DNA of 64,000 nt from Devosia sp. A16 (GTDB lineage Bacteria > Pseudomonadota > Alphaproteobacteria > Rhizobiales > Devosiaceae). The notes beneath the pieces are model-generated. The model was given only the letters and a program-made list of their open reading frames with translations. It did not search any database and had not been told where the DNA came from. The translations under genes were made by a program, and so were the position numbers. Position 1 is the stretch's first letter. Each line of letters opens with the position of its first letter. Shown in pieces: positions 48,405 to 56,677 of the stretch. The DNA lies in contig NZ_CP012945.1 in NCBI RefSeq assembly GCF_001402915.1, positions 2,643,501 to 2,707,500 on the forward strand, written 5' to 3'.

Positions 48405-49012
48405 TGGCGCCGGTCCATGTCGACCCGGCCAAGGTGCTGGAATTCAAGGACGAGCAGGCGTTCTACGACTGGTTGTCGAAGCACCACGACGATGACCGCT
48501 GGGACGAGGTGTGGATCAAGATCCATAAGGTCGGCTCGGGTTTGCCTTCGATCACCGCCAAGGAGGCGATCGACGTCATTCTCTGCTGGGGCTGGATCGA
48601 CGCCGTCCGCAAGGGTTTTGACGACAAGAGCTTCCTGCAGCGCTACACTCGCCGCGGCAGAAAAAGCATCTGGAGCAAGATCAACGTCGACAACGTCGCC
48701 CGCCTGATCAAGTCCGGCCGGATGACCGAGCACGGCCTGAAGCATGTCGAGGCTGCCAAGGCCGATGGCCGCTGGGACCGCGCCTATGGCGCCGGCAAGG
48801 ACCTGAAGATCCCCGATGATCTCCAGGCCGCGATCGACGCCGAGCCCGCGGCCAAGGAAATGCTGGGCAAGCTCAGCGAGCAGAACCGCTTCGCCCTCGC
48901 GTTCCGCGTGCACAATCTCAAGACCGAGGCCGGCCGCAAGAAGAAGATCGAAAGCTTCGTCGAGATGCTGAAGCGCGGCGAGACCGTCTATCCCCAGGGC
49001 AAGCAGAAGTGA
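48404..49012 (+). CDS. YdeI/OmpD-associated family protein
   Basis: 202 residues. LEFKDEQAFYDWLSKHHDD and VILCWGWIDAVRKGFDDKSFLQRYTRRGRKSIWSKIN are the family core, followed by the helical C-terminus ending KKKIESFVEMLKRGETVYPQ. Members are stand-alone or linked to stress response, and the biochemical role is unknown. Coupled to nat by overlapping stop and start. Confidence 0.88.
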   Translation: MAPVHVDPAKVLEFKDEQAFYDWLSKHHDDDRWDEVWIKIHKVGSGLPSITAKEAIDVILCWGWIDAVRKGFDDKSFLQRYTRRGRKSIWSKINVDNVARLIKSGRMTEHGLKHVEAAKADGRWDRAYGAGKDLKIPDDLQAAIDAEPAAKEMLGKLSEQNRFALAFRVHNLKTEAGRKKKIESFVEMLKRGETVYPQGKQK

Positions 49013-49034
49013 CCCGCGACCTTTGCAGTCGGCA

Positions 49035-49185
49035 CACCCTTCCCCTCGTGGGGAGGGTAGCGCAGCCAGGAGCAAACCGACTTGGCGGAGCTGGGGTGGG
49101 GGGAGAAGCACGCTCCCTGCCTGTGTCGCCCGCCACCCTTGATCCCTCCCCGGGGGACGACAAGCGGTCGCCCCGAGGGGGAGAG
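49035..49185. repeat. Two palindromic repeats between YdeI-like and DUF1697 genes
   Basis: The first (49035-49106) has GTGGGGAGGGTAGCGCAGCC and GGCGGAGCTGGGGTGGGGGG, as in 17070-17123. The second (49134-49185) has CACCCTTGATCCCTCCCCGG and CCCCGAGGGGGAGA halves of the 8635 family. Confidence 0.65.
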
Positions 49186-49211
49186 TGTCGACTGCTGAAT
49201 GCGGGGCACCA

Positions 49212-49730
49212 ATGACCGTCTGGGTGGCGTTCCTGCGCGCCGTCAATGTCGGCAAGCGCCAGATGAAGATGGCCGAGTTGAAGGCGCTCTGCGAAGAACT
49301 CGGCTACACCGGCATCAAGACCATCCTCGCCAGCGGCAATGTGCGTTTCGAGTGCCCGCACGATCCCAAGGCCGAGCTGGAAGCGGCCATCGAAAAGCGC
49401 TGGGGCTATCTCGCCGAGGCGGTGATGCGCTCGGGCGCCGAGATCGAGGCGATGCTGGCGGCAGGACCGTTCGCCGGATATCCCGACGAGGGCAGCTTCC
49501 ACCGCTACGTCATGCTGTTCGACAAGCCGCTGCCTGGCGGCGCAAACTATACCGGCGTCCCCGACGACTACGACGTGGTGCGGGTCGACGCGCGCGAAAT
49601 CTACCTCGTCGGCTATCGCCAGCCAGACGGTCGGCACGGTCCGGGACTGGACAAGTTCGACCGGCAGTTGGAGAAGGGCGCAGTCGCTACCATGCGCAAC
49701 TGGAACACCATCCCCAAGGTCCTCAATTGA
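49212..49730 (+). CDS. DUF1697 family protein
   Basis: 172 residues. The opening VWVAFLRAVNVGKRQMKMAELKALCEELGY and TILASGNVRFE are diagnostic, and the end TMRNWNTIPKVL (TxRNWxTxxKL) is the family closing motif. Function unknown. Its stop TGA overlaps the TTG start of the ribokinase. Confidence 0.93.
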   Translation: MTVWVAFLRAVNVGKRQMKMAELKALCEELGYTGIKTILASGNVRFECPHDPKAELEAAIEKRWGYLAEAVMRSGAEIEAMLAAGPFAGYPDEGSFHRYVMLFDKPLPGGANYTGVPDDYDVVRVDAREIYLVGYRQPDGRHGPGLDKFDRQLEKGAVATMRNWNTIPKVLN

Positions 49731-50620
49731 TCACTGTCCTCGGCTCCACCAATCTCGACCTGATCGGCACCGTCAGCCGTATCCCGAAGCCCGGCGAGAC
49801 CGTGCCGGGGGAGGAGTTTTCGATGGCCGCCGGCGGCAAGGGCGCTAACCAGGCGCTGGCCGCCCGCCGCGCCGGCGCCGAGGTGCGCATGTTCGCCGCT
49901 GCCGGGTCCGACAGCTTCGCCGATGAAGCGCTGAAACTCCTGCGCGCCGACGGCGTCGACCTCAGCCACGTGCGCACCGTCGAAGGCGCGACCGGCATCG
50001 CCATGATCTTCGTCGACGAGGCGGGCGAGAACGTGATCGCCATCCTCCCCGGCGCCAACGGCACCATGGGGCCGCCCGACGCCGATGCGGCGCTTGCGGG
50101 GCTCGGCATCGGCTCGGTGCTGATGCTGCAGCAGGAAATCCCGCAGGCGGCAACCGAGCGGGCGCTGCAACTCGCCAAGGCCCAGGGGGTCGTCTCCATC
50201 CTCAACACCGCGCCGTTCCTCAAGACCACCAGGGCGGTGGCCGAACAGGCTTCGATCGTCATCGCCAACGAAACCGAGTTCGAACTCTTGACCGGCGCTG
50301 GCATCGACCGGCTCGACGCGGCGATGACCGATTGGGCCAGGTCGCAGAACCAGACGGTGATCGTCACGCTGGGTCCCGATGGCGCCCGTGCCGCCACCCC
50401 CACCGGCAGCTTTGCCGTCCCGGCCATGAAGGTCGATCCGGTCGACACCGTCGGCGCCGGCGACACCTTCTGCGGCTACCTCGCCGCCGGCCTTGATCGC
50501 GGGCTGGACCTCGAAGCCGCGATGCGCCGCGCGGCAGTGGCCGCCAGCCTGGCCGTATTGAAGCCCGGCGCACAGCCGGCGGTGCCGTATCTCAAAGATG
50601 TCGAAGCGGCGCTGAAGTAG
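49727..50620 (+). CDS. rbsK: Ribokinase, PfkB family, TTG start
   Basis: 297 residues. The sugar-site motif AAGGKGANQALAARR and the C-terminal DTVGAGDTFCGYLAAGL (GAGD with catalytic Asp) are the ribokinase signature. ITVLGSTNLDLIG opens the fold. The start must be TTG 49727 because it gives the expected N-terminus and overlaps the DUF1697 stop (TTGA). There is no ribose transporter nearby, so the substrate could be ribose or another nucleoside-derived sugar. Confidence 0.9.
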   Translation: MITVLGSTNLDLIGTVSRIPKPGETVPGEEFSMAAGGKGANQALAARRAGAEVRMFAAAGSDSFADEALKLLRADGVDLSHVRTVEGATGIAMIFVDEAGENVIAILPGANGTMGPPDADAALAGLGIGSVLMLQQEIPQAATERALQLAKAQGVVSILNTAPFLKTTRAVAEQASIVIANETEFELLTGAGIDRLDAAMTDWARSQNQTVIVTLGPDGARAATPTGSFAVPAMKVDPVDTVGAGDTFCGYLAAGLDRGLDLEAAMRRAAVAASLAVLKPGAQPAVPYLKDVEAALK

Positions 50621-50661
50621 GGTCGCGTGGAGGGCTCGCACAACATGTTGGCGGGTCGTCC

Positions 50662-51873
50662 ATGACGCGGCGGATCGCCGTGCTCGGCGCGGGCGTGCTT
50701 GGTGCTTGCGTCGCCATGCTCCTTGCCCGTCGCGGGCATCGGGTCACGGTCTACGACAAGGAAGCGACGCCGGTCACGTGCGCCAGTCGCTGGCACGAGG
50801 GGCGCATCCACCTGGGCTATGTCTATGGCGCCGACCGGACCCTCAACACCGCGCGCCTGCTGATCGATGGTGCCGTGCGGTTCAGCCCGGTGATGAGCGA
50901 ACTCCTGTCGTGCAGCCTCGAGCCGTACATGACCCCGCTCAACGATATCATCGCGGTGCACCGTCGCTCGGTCGTCGATGCGGCGACCCTCGCCGACACC
51001 TTCGCCCAGATTGATGCGGTGGTGCGGCAGCACCCCGGCGCGGCGCGTTATCTCACCGATGTCTCGTCGGCGCGGACCAGACGGCTGTCGCGTACGGAAA
51101 TGGCGGCGCTCAGCAGCTCGGATGATATCGTTGCGGCTTTCGAGATTCCGGAGCGCTCGTTCAATACCCAGGCCGTGGCCGACCTGCTGGCAGCCGCCCT
51201 GTTTGCACAACCGGGTGTCGAGCTGCGGCTCGGGACGACGGTCACCGCGGCCCGTCCGCTCGACAGCGGGGGTGGTCGTTGGCAGGTCGAGACCGCCGGC
51301 GGGTCGGCCGAGAGTTTCGACGTCGTGGTGAATGCGCTTTGGGAAGGGCGGCTGGCGATCGACAGCACGGCGGGCGTGGCGCTGCCGACCGCGTGGTCTC
51401 ACCGTTATCGGCTGGGCCTGTTCCTCCGCACCGGCCGCGTTCTCGACACACCCAGTGCTCTGGTGTCGGTCGGGCCCTTCGGGGACGTCAAGAACTACAA
51501 CGGCCGCGATTTCTACCTCTCTTGGTACCCTGTGGGGAAGTTAGCCGAGGGCGATGATCTCATACTGCGCCAGCCGCCTTCACCTGAAGGTCCCGATGCC
51601 GCTCGGTTCATCGCCGCGGTTCGAGCCGCCATGGGCGATCTGTTTCCTGGCGTCCACGATATTCTCGACGCCGCTCAGACGGTGCAGTTGCGCGGCGGCT
51701 TCGTCTACGCCGAGGAAACCGGAGCGCTGGACGACCCACGTGCCAGTATCCATCGGCGCGATCGTTTCGGCATCCGTCGCAAGGGCAGTTACTTCTCGGT
51801 CGATACGGGCAAATACTCGACAGCGCCGCTGCTGGCGGAGCGGGTTGTCGCGGCCGTGGGAGCGAGCGCGTGA
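50662..51873 (+). CDS. FAD-dependent oxidoreductase (DAO-like)
   Basis: 403 residues. IAVLGAGVLGACVAMLLARRGHRVTVYDKE is the N-terminal FAD loop. RWHEGRIHLGYVYG, FNTQAVADLLAAAL and a C-terminal FGIRRKGSYFSVDTGKYSTAPLLAERV complete a D-amino-acid-oxidase-like fold. It is followed by a glycosyltransferase gene with overlapping GTGA, so a role in modifying a surface sugar or lipid is possible. Substrate unknown. Confidence 0.85.
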   Translation: MTRRIAVLGAGVLGACVAMLLARRGHRVTVYDKEATPVTCASRWHEGRIHLGYVYGADRTLNTARLLIDGAVRFSPVMSELLSCSLEPYMTPLNDIIAVHRRSVVDAATLADTFAQIDAVVRQHPGAARYLTDVSSARTRRLSRTEMAALSSSDDIVAAFEIPERSFNTQAVADLLAAALFAQPGVELRLGTTVTAARPLDSGGGRWQVETAGGSAESFDVVVNALWEGRLAIDSTAGVALPTAWSHRYRLGLFLRTGRVLDTPSALVSVGPFGDVKNYNGRDFYLSWYPVGKLAEGDDLILRQPPSPEGPDAARFIAAVRAAMGDLFPGVHDILDAAQTVQLRGGFVYAEETGALDDPRASIHRRDRFGIRRKGSYFSVDTGKYSTAPLLAERVVAAVGASA

Positions 51874-52722
51874 GCTCCATGTCGCAGTGGCGGCCCACGG
51901 TCACGGCGCTGTTGCCCTGCTACAACTCGGCAGCGTTCATCGGCCGCACGCTTGACAGCCTGGCCGCCCCAGACCTGGCCCGATCTCGAAATCCTGATCG
52001 GCGAAGACTGTTCGACCGATAACACGTTCGAGCTGGTCTCGGCCTTCGCAGCGACGCAAAGCAATGTGCGCATCCTCAGGCGCGACGCCAATCTGGGCTG
52101 GCTGCGGAACTCCAATGACCTGATGGCCAACGCCGCCGGCGAATTGATGTTCTTTGCTTTCCATGACGACCTCATCGCGCCGACTTACGTCGAAAAGCTG
52201 GTCGAGGCCCTGCGTCACCGACCGGATGCCATGCTCGCCTTCACCGATGTCGAGCTCGTCCATCTGGATGGCAGGAGCGAGATCATCGCCTTCGACACGC
52301 TGTCGAAGGTCCGCAGTCCGTTGCGGCGCGGGCTGCTGATGGGCGGCCACACAGGCCACTGGTGGATCCCCAATCGCGGCCTGTTTCGCGCCGAAGCCGT
52401 TCGCCGGGTGGGTGGCATCAGGCCCAATGCGGCAGGGGAGTTCTCGGCGGACTGGACCTGGTTGCTGCACCTCGCCCTGCTCGGCGCCTTCGTTCGAGTC
52501 CCGGAGACGCTGTGCCGAAAATACTTCCGCAAGGAGGGCGTCAGCCGCAACTGGGCCTTCAGTCGCGCTCAGTGGCGCGCGCTGCGGCGGGCCGGCATGC
52601 GCGAGGTATGGAACAGCCCCCTGCACCTGCCTGGACGCGCTTTCCTTGCAGCCTACATCGGACTCAACCTCGCGCGGCTGGGAACACTGTGGCAGCGAGC
52701 CGTCAGCCGTCCGCGCCGGTAA
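51870..52722 (+). pseudogene. Glycosyltransferase family 2, broken by a frameshift in a C4 run
   Basis: The N-terminal frame from GTG 51870 (or ATG 51879) reads MSQWRPTVTALLPCYNSAAF and on to DSLAA, a perfect GT2 start, then turns into PDLARSRNPDRR and stops at about 52023. The other frame carries QTWPDLEILIGEDCSTDNTF (with the DxSxD metal motif) and continues to 52722. The two join smoothly if one C is removed from CCCC at 51967-51970. With that repair the protein would be about 283 residues. The rest includes FFAFHDDLIAP, the GT2 ED/DD site, and a C-terminal helix. Either a real disruption, a slip-prone on/off switch, or a sequencing error. Confidence 0.8.
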
Positions 52723-52728
52723 GGCAGC

Positions 52729-53595
52729 TCAGTCCAGCTTCACCCGCGCCTCATACGCCCTCAGCATCGGCTCGAGATGATCCTCGAACAACAGTCCCGG
52801 CCGCTCATCGAGCGCCATGGGATAGGCGGCTTCCGCAGCCAGCGACAAGCCGAGAAAGGCAATGAGTCCCTCCGCGGCGCCGGGCGCCGCGAAGCGGTAG
52901 GCGCCGGTCTCCAGTCGCTGCAGCAGCGCTTTCTTCGAGGCGATCATCTTCTCGGTGAAGCCGGCGCCGTTGCTCATTGAGGTCGAGACCTTCACATAGT
53001 CGTGCTGGGGCGTGCCGAGTTGGTGCACCGTCTCGGCGCTGCGCCATAGCTGCATCAGCAGTTCGAGGTCGGTCATGTTGCTGAGCCCGAGATCGTAGCG
53101 CGCATCGCAGCGCCGCCGATCCCACACGATCATCGAATCCATCGACAGGTTGACGAACTTGTAGGCCCCGGGCGTCAGCACCCGGTCCGGGCCGACACCG
53201 ACGAGGCGCAGCCGGTCATAACGGTCGTTCATCACGTCGAGCGCCGAGGCTACGATGGGCTGCTCGGCCAGCGCCGCCACCGCCAGTTCGAGCTTTTGCG
53301 GTTTCATGCGATCGTCGGCATCCAGGATCGCCACATAGGGTGCCTCGATACGGTCGAGCGCCAGGTTGCGGGCCCGCGAGGCTCCGGCGCCGACCCGCCC
53401 GGTGCTGAGGAAACGGAAACGTTTATCGACGAGGCCGGCGTGGCCCAACAGCTCTTCGTAATCTTCCCCGTCGTCGGTGACGACCCAAACTTCCCAATCG
53501 GTATGGGTCTGCTTGCGCAGGCTGCCGACCGCCTCTGCGATGAAGCCTTCCGCCTTGTAGGCGGGGATCACCACCGCCACCGTCTTGTCGGTCAA
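52729..53595 (-). CDS. Glycosyltransferase family 2
   Basis: 288 residues. VAVVIPAYKAEGFIAEAVGSL and VVTDDGED form the nucleotide-sugar half, and YVAILDADDRMKPQKLELA carries the DxD metal motif. It is convergent with the broken glycosyltransferase, with only six bases between stops. It adds a sugar to an unknown acceptor, probably part of surface polysaccharide. Confidence 0.9.
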   Translation of the reverse strand: MTDKTVAVVIPAYKAEGFIAEAVGSLRKQTHTDWEVWVVTDDGEDYEELLGHAGLVDKRFRFLSTGRVGAGASRARNLALDRIEAPYVAILDADDRMKPQKLELAVAALAEQPIVASALDVMNDRYDRLRLVGVGPDRVLTPGAYKFVNLSMDSMIVWDRRRCDARYDLGLSNMTDLELLMQLWRSAETVHQLGTPQHDYVKVSTSMSNGAGFTEKMIASKKALLQRLETGAYRFAAPGAAEGLIAFLGLSLAAEAAYPMALDERPGLLFEDHLEPMLRAYEARVKLD

Positions 53596-53720
53596 AGTCC
53601 TGCTCCCCGCCGGGCGGCGGTCTTGATTGGGAAGGGTCCCAGACCCATATCACGGGCATGGAACGGCGCCACTGAAACTCGGGCCGCTCCACACCGTTGC
53701 TTGGAACAAGGACGATCCGG

Positions 53721-54140
53721 ATGTCGCGCGTCTCCATGTTTTCGGCGCCCTTCCTGCTCGGCTTCGACGCGTTCGAGGAACGTATCGACAGGTTGAGCAA
53801 AGCCGCCGATGGCTATCCGCCCTACAATATCGAGCGCTCGCTCGATGCCGAGGGCGTGGAGACGTTCCTGATTTCCATCGCCGTCGCGGGGTTCGCACAG
53901 GCCGACCTCGAGGTGTCGGTGGAGGACAACCAGTTGCTGGTCAGAGGCCGGCAGCGGGACGACGCCAGCCGGGAGTACCTGCATCGCGGCATTGCCGCGC
54001 GGCAGTTTCAGCGAAACTTCCTCCTCGCCGACGGCATGGTGGTCAAAGACGCGATATTACGGAACGGCATGCTGATGATCGCAGTTGTCCGTCCGAGAGC
54101 CGAAAAGATCGCCCGCCGTATCGAGATCCGTTCTGCCTAG
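53721..54140 (+). CDS. Small heat shock protein, Hsp20/alpha-crystallin family
   Basis: 139 residues. AAGGA lies eight bases before ATG 53721. PPYNIERSLDAEGVETFLISIAVAGFAQADLEVSVEDNQLLVRGRQ is the alpha-crystallin domain, and YLHRGIAARQFQRNFLLADG gives the second half of the sandwich. An ATP-independent chaperone that holds unfolded proteins. It is in the IbpA-like class of alphaproteobacteria, typically followed by DUF1150, as here (15 bp gap). Confidence 0.94.
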   Translation: MSRVSMFSAPFLLGFDAFEERIDRLSKAADGYPPYNIERSLDAEGVETFLISIAVAGFAQADLEVSVEDNQLLVRGRQRDDASREYLHRGIAARQFQRNFLLADGMVVKDAILRNGMLMIAVVRPRAEKIARRIEIRSA

Positions 54141-54155
54141 AAAGGGGAACATGAA

Positions 54156-54428
54156 GTGCAAGAGAACAGAGAACATCCAATCGACAATCCCCTGCGGAAC
54201 CTGACCCCGGCCCAGTTCATGGCGCTTGGCGGCAACGCGGTGGTCTACGTCAAGCACGTCAAGGGCGCGGACATGGGTCCGATCCTGCCCGACAGTGAAT
54301 TCAACGAAGACTCCGACTTCCACATCGTGGTCTCGGCCGACGGCTCGCCGCTGATGGTCGGCGACAGCGAGGAAGCCGTTGCGGAATGGCTGAGCGACAA
54401 GTCGTTCGGCATCGTCACGCTGCACTGA
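54156..54428 (+). CDS. DUF1150 family protein
   Basis: 90 residues. LTPAQFMALGGNAVVYVKHVKG and LMVGDSEEAVAEWLSDKSFGIVTLH are the DUF1150 hallmarks, including the final VxLH. Start GTG 54156 follows AAGGGG. An ATG at 54151 is in another frame. The family is restricted to alphaproteobacteria and co-occurs with Hsp20. Function unknown, likely a heat-shock co-factor. Confidence 0.92.
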   Translation: MQENREHPIDNPLRNLTPAQFMALGGNAVVYVKHVKGADMGPILPDSEFNEDSDFHIVVSADGSPLMVGDSEEAVAEWLSDKSFGIVTLH

Positions 54429-54462
54429 ACGAAAGCTCCGGTGGCGCAGGCCGGGCTCCGCG

Positions 54463-55422
54463 CTACGGCTGCCACCACCTGAGAACGCGTAGCGCCCTGA
54501 GCGTGATCCACGCCGATGGCCGGCCCACGCCGTCGTCCATCTCGAACCACACGCGTCCGCCCGGCTTCCAGTCGAGCGGCCAGCGACCATCGTCGAGCTG
54601 CCGGGCTCGCAACTGTTCGATGGCCAGGTCGAGCCGGGGATCGGGAGGGCAGTCGTCCAGCAATCCCGCCGCCCGGAAGTAGTCGAGCGCCCGCAGCAGG
54701 TCGTAGCGCCAGCGATTGGGGTAGGTGAGCCGCAGGAACTGCTCGTCCGCCGGCTCTCCCGTACTGAGGCGCCGGAAGAGACGTCGTTCCAGCAGGTACT
54801 CCTCGCCCGATCTGCGGGCCGCACGTACATCGTCCGAGCCGCCAGTTGCCCGTTCGTACTCAAGCAGGCCTTCAAGCACGTTGATGGTCGTGGCAAACGA
54901 TGAGCGTTGCGAGCCATTGGCCCGCTCGCAGTTCCAGCCGCCATCGTCGAGCCGCTGGCCCAACAGGCGCTCGACGATACCTGCGACGTCGACACCGAAA
55001 TAGGCGCCGTCTGCCACCGTGCGGCCGTTGATGCACTCCTCGGTTTCGCCGTCCCAGAATGGCTGACCGCCTTCGTCCCAGCGGGCGTTGCGGCCCACCA
55101 TCAAGGCTGTCCATTGCGCCCGGTCGGACCGCGGATCGAGGCCGAACTCCCTGAGTTGGGTCAGCGCGAAGCAGGTTGCGGTGAAGGGCTGTCCGCGCTC
55201 TTGCCACTCGGCCCAGTCGAAGCCGGCGGGGACGAACGCGCCACCCGCCCACTGGCCGTCATCATCCTGGCACGAGAGAAGTCGGGCGCCCCAGCCCTGG
55301 GTTTCCACCTTACGGCGCTCCGCCCGCCAGGCGGCCTCGGGAGCGTCGGTCAGGTCGCGCATCACCTGCCAGGCAATGGCCGGATCGGTATCGAGCAACC
55401 AGTCGATTACCGAGGGCAGCAT
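54463..55422 (-). CDS. Terpene-cyclase-fold protein with QW-type repeats
   Basis: 319 residues. Three repeats of the QxxDDGxW kind are visible: CQDDDGQWAGG, LDDGGWNCERANG and LDDGRWPLDW. These belong to the (alpha/alpha)6 barrel of squalene/prenyltransferase-like proteins. The catalytic DxDD of squalene-hopene cyclase is absent, and the N-terminus is short, so this is a scaffold-like relative of unknown function. No signal peptide. It follows ptsN by 11 bp on the same strand. Confidence 0.75.
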   Translation of the reverse strand: MLPSVIDWLLDTDPAIAWQVMRDLTDAPEAAWRAERRKVETQGWGARLLSCQDDDGQWAGGAFVPAGFDWAEWQERGQPFTATCFALTQLREFGLDPRSDRAQWTALMVGRNARWDEGGQPFWDGETEECINGRTVADGAYFGVDVAGIVERLLGQRLDDGGWNCERANGSQRSSFATTINVLEGLLEYERATGGSDDVRAARRSGEEYLLERRLFRRLSTGEPADEQFLRLTYPNRWRYDLLRALDYFRAAGLLDDCPPDPRLDLAIEQLRARQLDDGRWPLDWKPGGRVWFEMDDGVGRPSAWITLRALRVLRWWQP

Positions 55423-55433
55423 GGCTCACCGCG

Positions 55434-55901
55434 CTATGCGGCCCGGGTGGCTTCGAGCGGCTGGGTCAGGATACCGTAAAGCTCGCCGGCATCGTCGGAG
55501 CGGCGCAACCGCGCCACCACCGAGTCGGTGCGGAGGATCCGCGCAACGCGCGCCAGCGCCTTGAGATGGTCGGCGCCGGCGCCCATGGGCGCCAGCAACA
55601 GCATCACCAGGTCGACCGGTTGATCGTCCACCGCTTCGAACTCCACCGGCTGTTCGAGCTTGGCGAACACCGCCGTCACCGCGCCCAGCCCGGCAAACTT
55701 GCCGTGCGGGATGGCGATGCCGTTGCCCAGGCCGGTCGAGCCCAGCTGTTCGCGGTGGTTAACCGCCTCGAAGATCGTCGCGCTGTCCTGGCCCGAGATC
55801 GTCGCGGCGCGTTCGGAGAGCCGCTGCAGCACGTCCAGCTTGGTCTTGATCCCTGAGCAAACAAGCACCGAGTCCTCCGAGAGGATGTCAGCCAATTCCA
55901 T
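55434..55901 (-). CDS. ptsN: PTS IIA-like nitrogen regulatory protein PtsN
   Basis: 155 residues. IGTGIAIPHGK-type site GLGNGIAIPHGKFAG has the phosphorylated His66. The domain starts LADILSEDSVLVCSGIKTKLDVL. It is the terminal phosphoacceptor of the nitrogen PTS and regulates K+ uptake, amino sugar and nitrogen metabolism in related bacteria. Start ATG 55901. It is 48 bp downstream of hpf, in the common rpoN-hpf-ptsN order. Confidence 0.96.
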   Translation of the reverse strand: MELADILSEDSVLVCSGIKTKLDVLQRLSERAATISGQDSATIFEAVNHREQLGSTGLGNGIAIPHGKFAGLGAVTAVFAKLEQPVEFEAVDDQPVDLVMLLLAPMGAGADHLKALARVARILRTDSVVARLRRSDDAGELYGILTQPLEATRAA

Positions 55902-55949
55902 CAAGAAGTTCCCATCGTGGATGCGGAAAGACCAAGCTTTTCCGGAGCC

Positions 55950-56516
55950 CTAGTTCGGCTTGAGGGCTGGATCGATCCAGCCAATATTGCCGTCGGCGCG
56001 GCGGTAGACCACATTTAGGCCACCATGTCCAGCATGCCGGAATACGACCACTTCCGCCTGGGTCAGATCAAGCTGCATCACCGCCTCACCCACAGACATC
56101 TGCCGGAGGCTGGAGGTCGCCTCGGCGATCACCGGCGGCGAATAGTCCTCCATCAGTTCATCCTCGTCGGGTGCGGCGAGCACATAGGATGCCGCTTCCT
56201 CGCCCGCGCCGTTGGGGCCGCGGCGGTGCGCCTTGAGCTTGCGGTTGTAGCGGCGCAGCCGCTTCTCGATGGTGTCGGCCATGCCCTGGTAGGCCGACAG
56301 GGCATCCCCGCCATAGGAGCTGGATTGCAGCACGGCCCCTGAATCGAGGTGCACCATGCACTGGGCGTTGAACCCCGAGCCCTCGGGCTCGAGCGTGAGG
56401 TGGCCGGTGTAGTTGCCGTCGAAATACTTCTTCACCACCGTGTCGAAATGGCCCTGCGCCTTGATCCGCAGCGCATCGCCGACATCCATGTTCTTTCCCG
56501 AGACGCGCAGTGTCAT
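55950..56516 (-). CDS. hpf: Ribosome hibernation promoting factor, long form
   Basis: 188 residues. N-terminal S30AE/YfiA domain (residues 1-100, MTLRVSGKNMDVGDALRIKAQGHFDTVVKKYF, with IEKRLRRYNRKLKAHR) and a C-terminal dimerisation domain (residues ~130-188, RQMSVGEAVMQLDLTQAEVVVFRHAGHGGLNVVYRRADGNIGWIDP). The long form makes 100S ribosome dimers in stationary phase. The spacing to rpoN is 161 bp. Confidence 0.96.
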   Translation of the reverse strand: MTLRVSGKNMDVGDALRIKAQGHFDTVVKKYFDGNYTGHLTLEPEGSGFNAQCMVHLDSGAVLQSSSYGGDALSAYQGMADTIEKRLRRYNRKLKAHRRGPNGAGEEAASYVLAAPDEDELMEDYSPPVIAEATSSLRQMSVGEAVMQLDLTQAEVVVFRHAGHGGLNVVYRRADGNIGWIDPALKPN

Positions 56517-56677
56517 GGAGGTCCTCTTTCTCTTTGGTCAGGTCGGCCGGAGTAAGCCGCCACCAAGAGATGTGGTCACCCCGGTGGAGCGAGTCTAGAC
56601 CGCCCCAATCCGAGGGGCAATGCGCGGATCGGCTTTGGGTTCAAATGCCGGGTGTCGACACCGATTACCCGAAGGCG

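Noticed and set aside
51952-52722. Short glycosyltransferase starting at TTG 51952
   Set aside because: That start would lose the GT2 N-terminus (VTALLPCYNSAAFIGRTL), which is clearly present in the other frame just upstream, so a frameshift explains it better.
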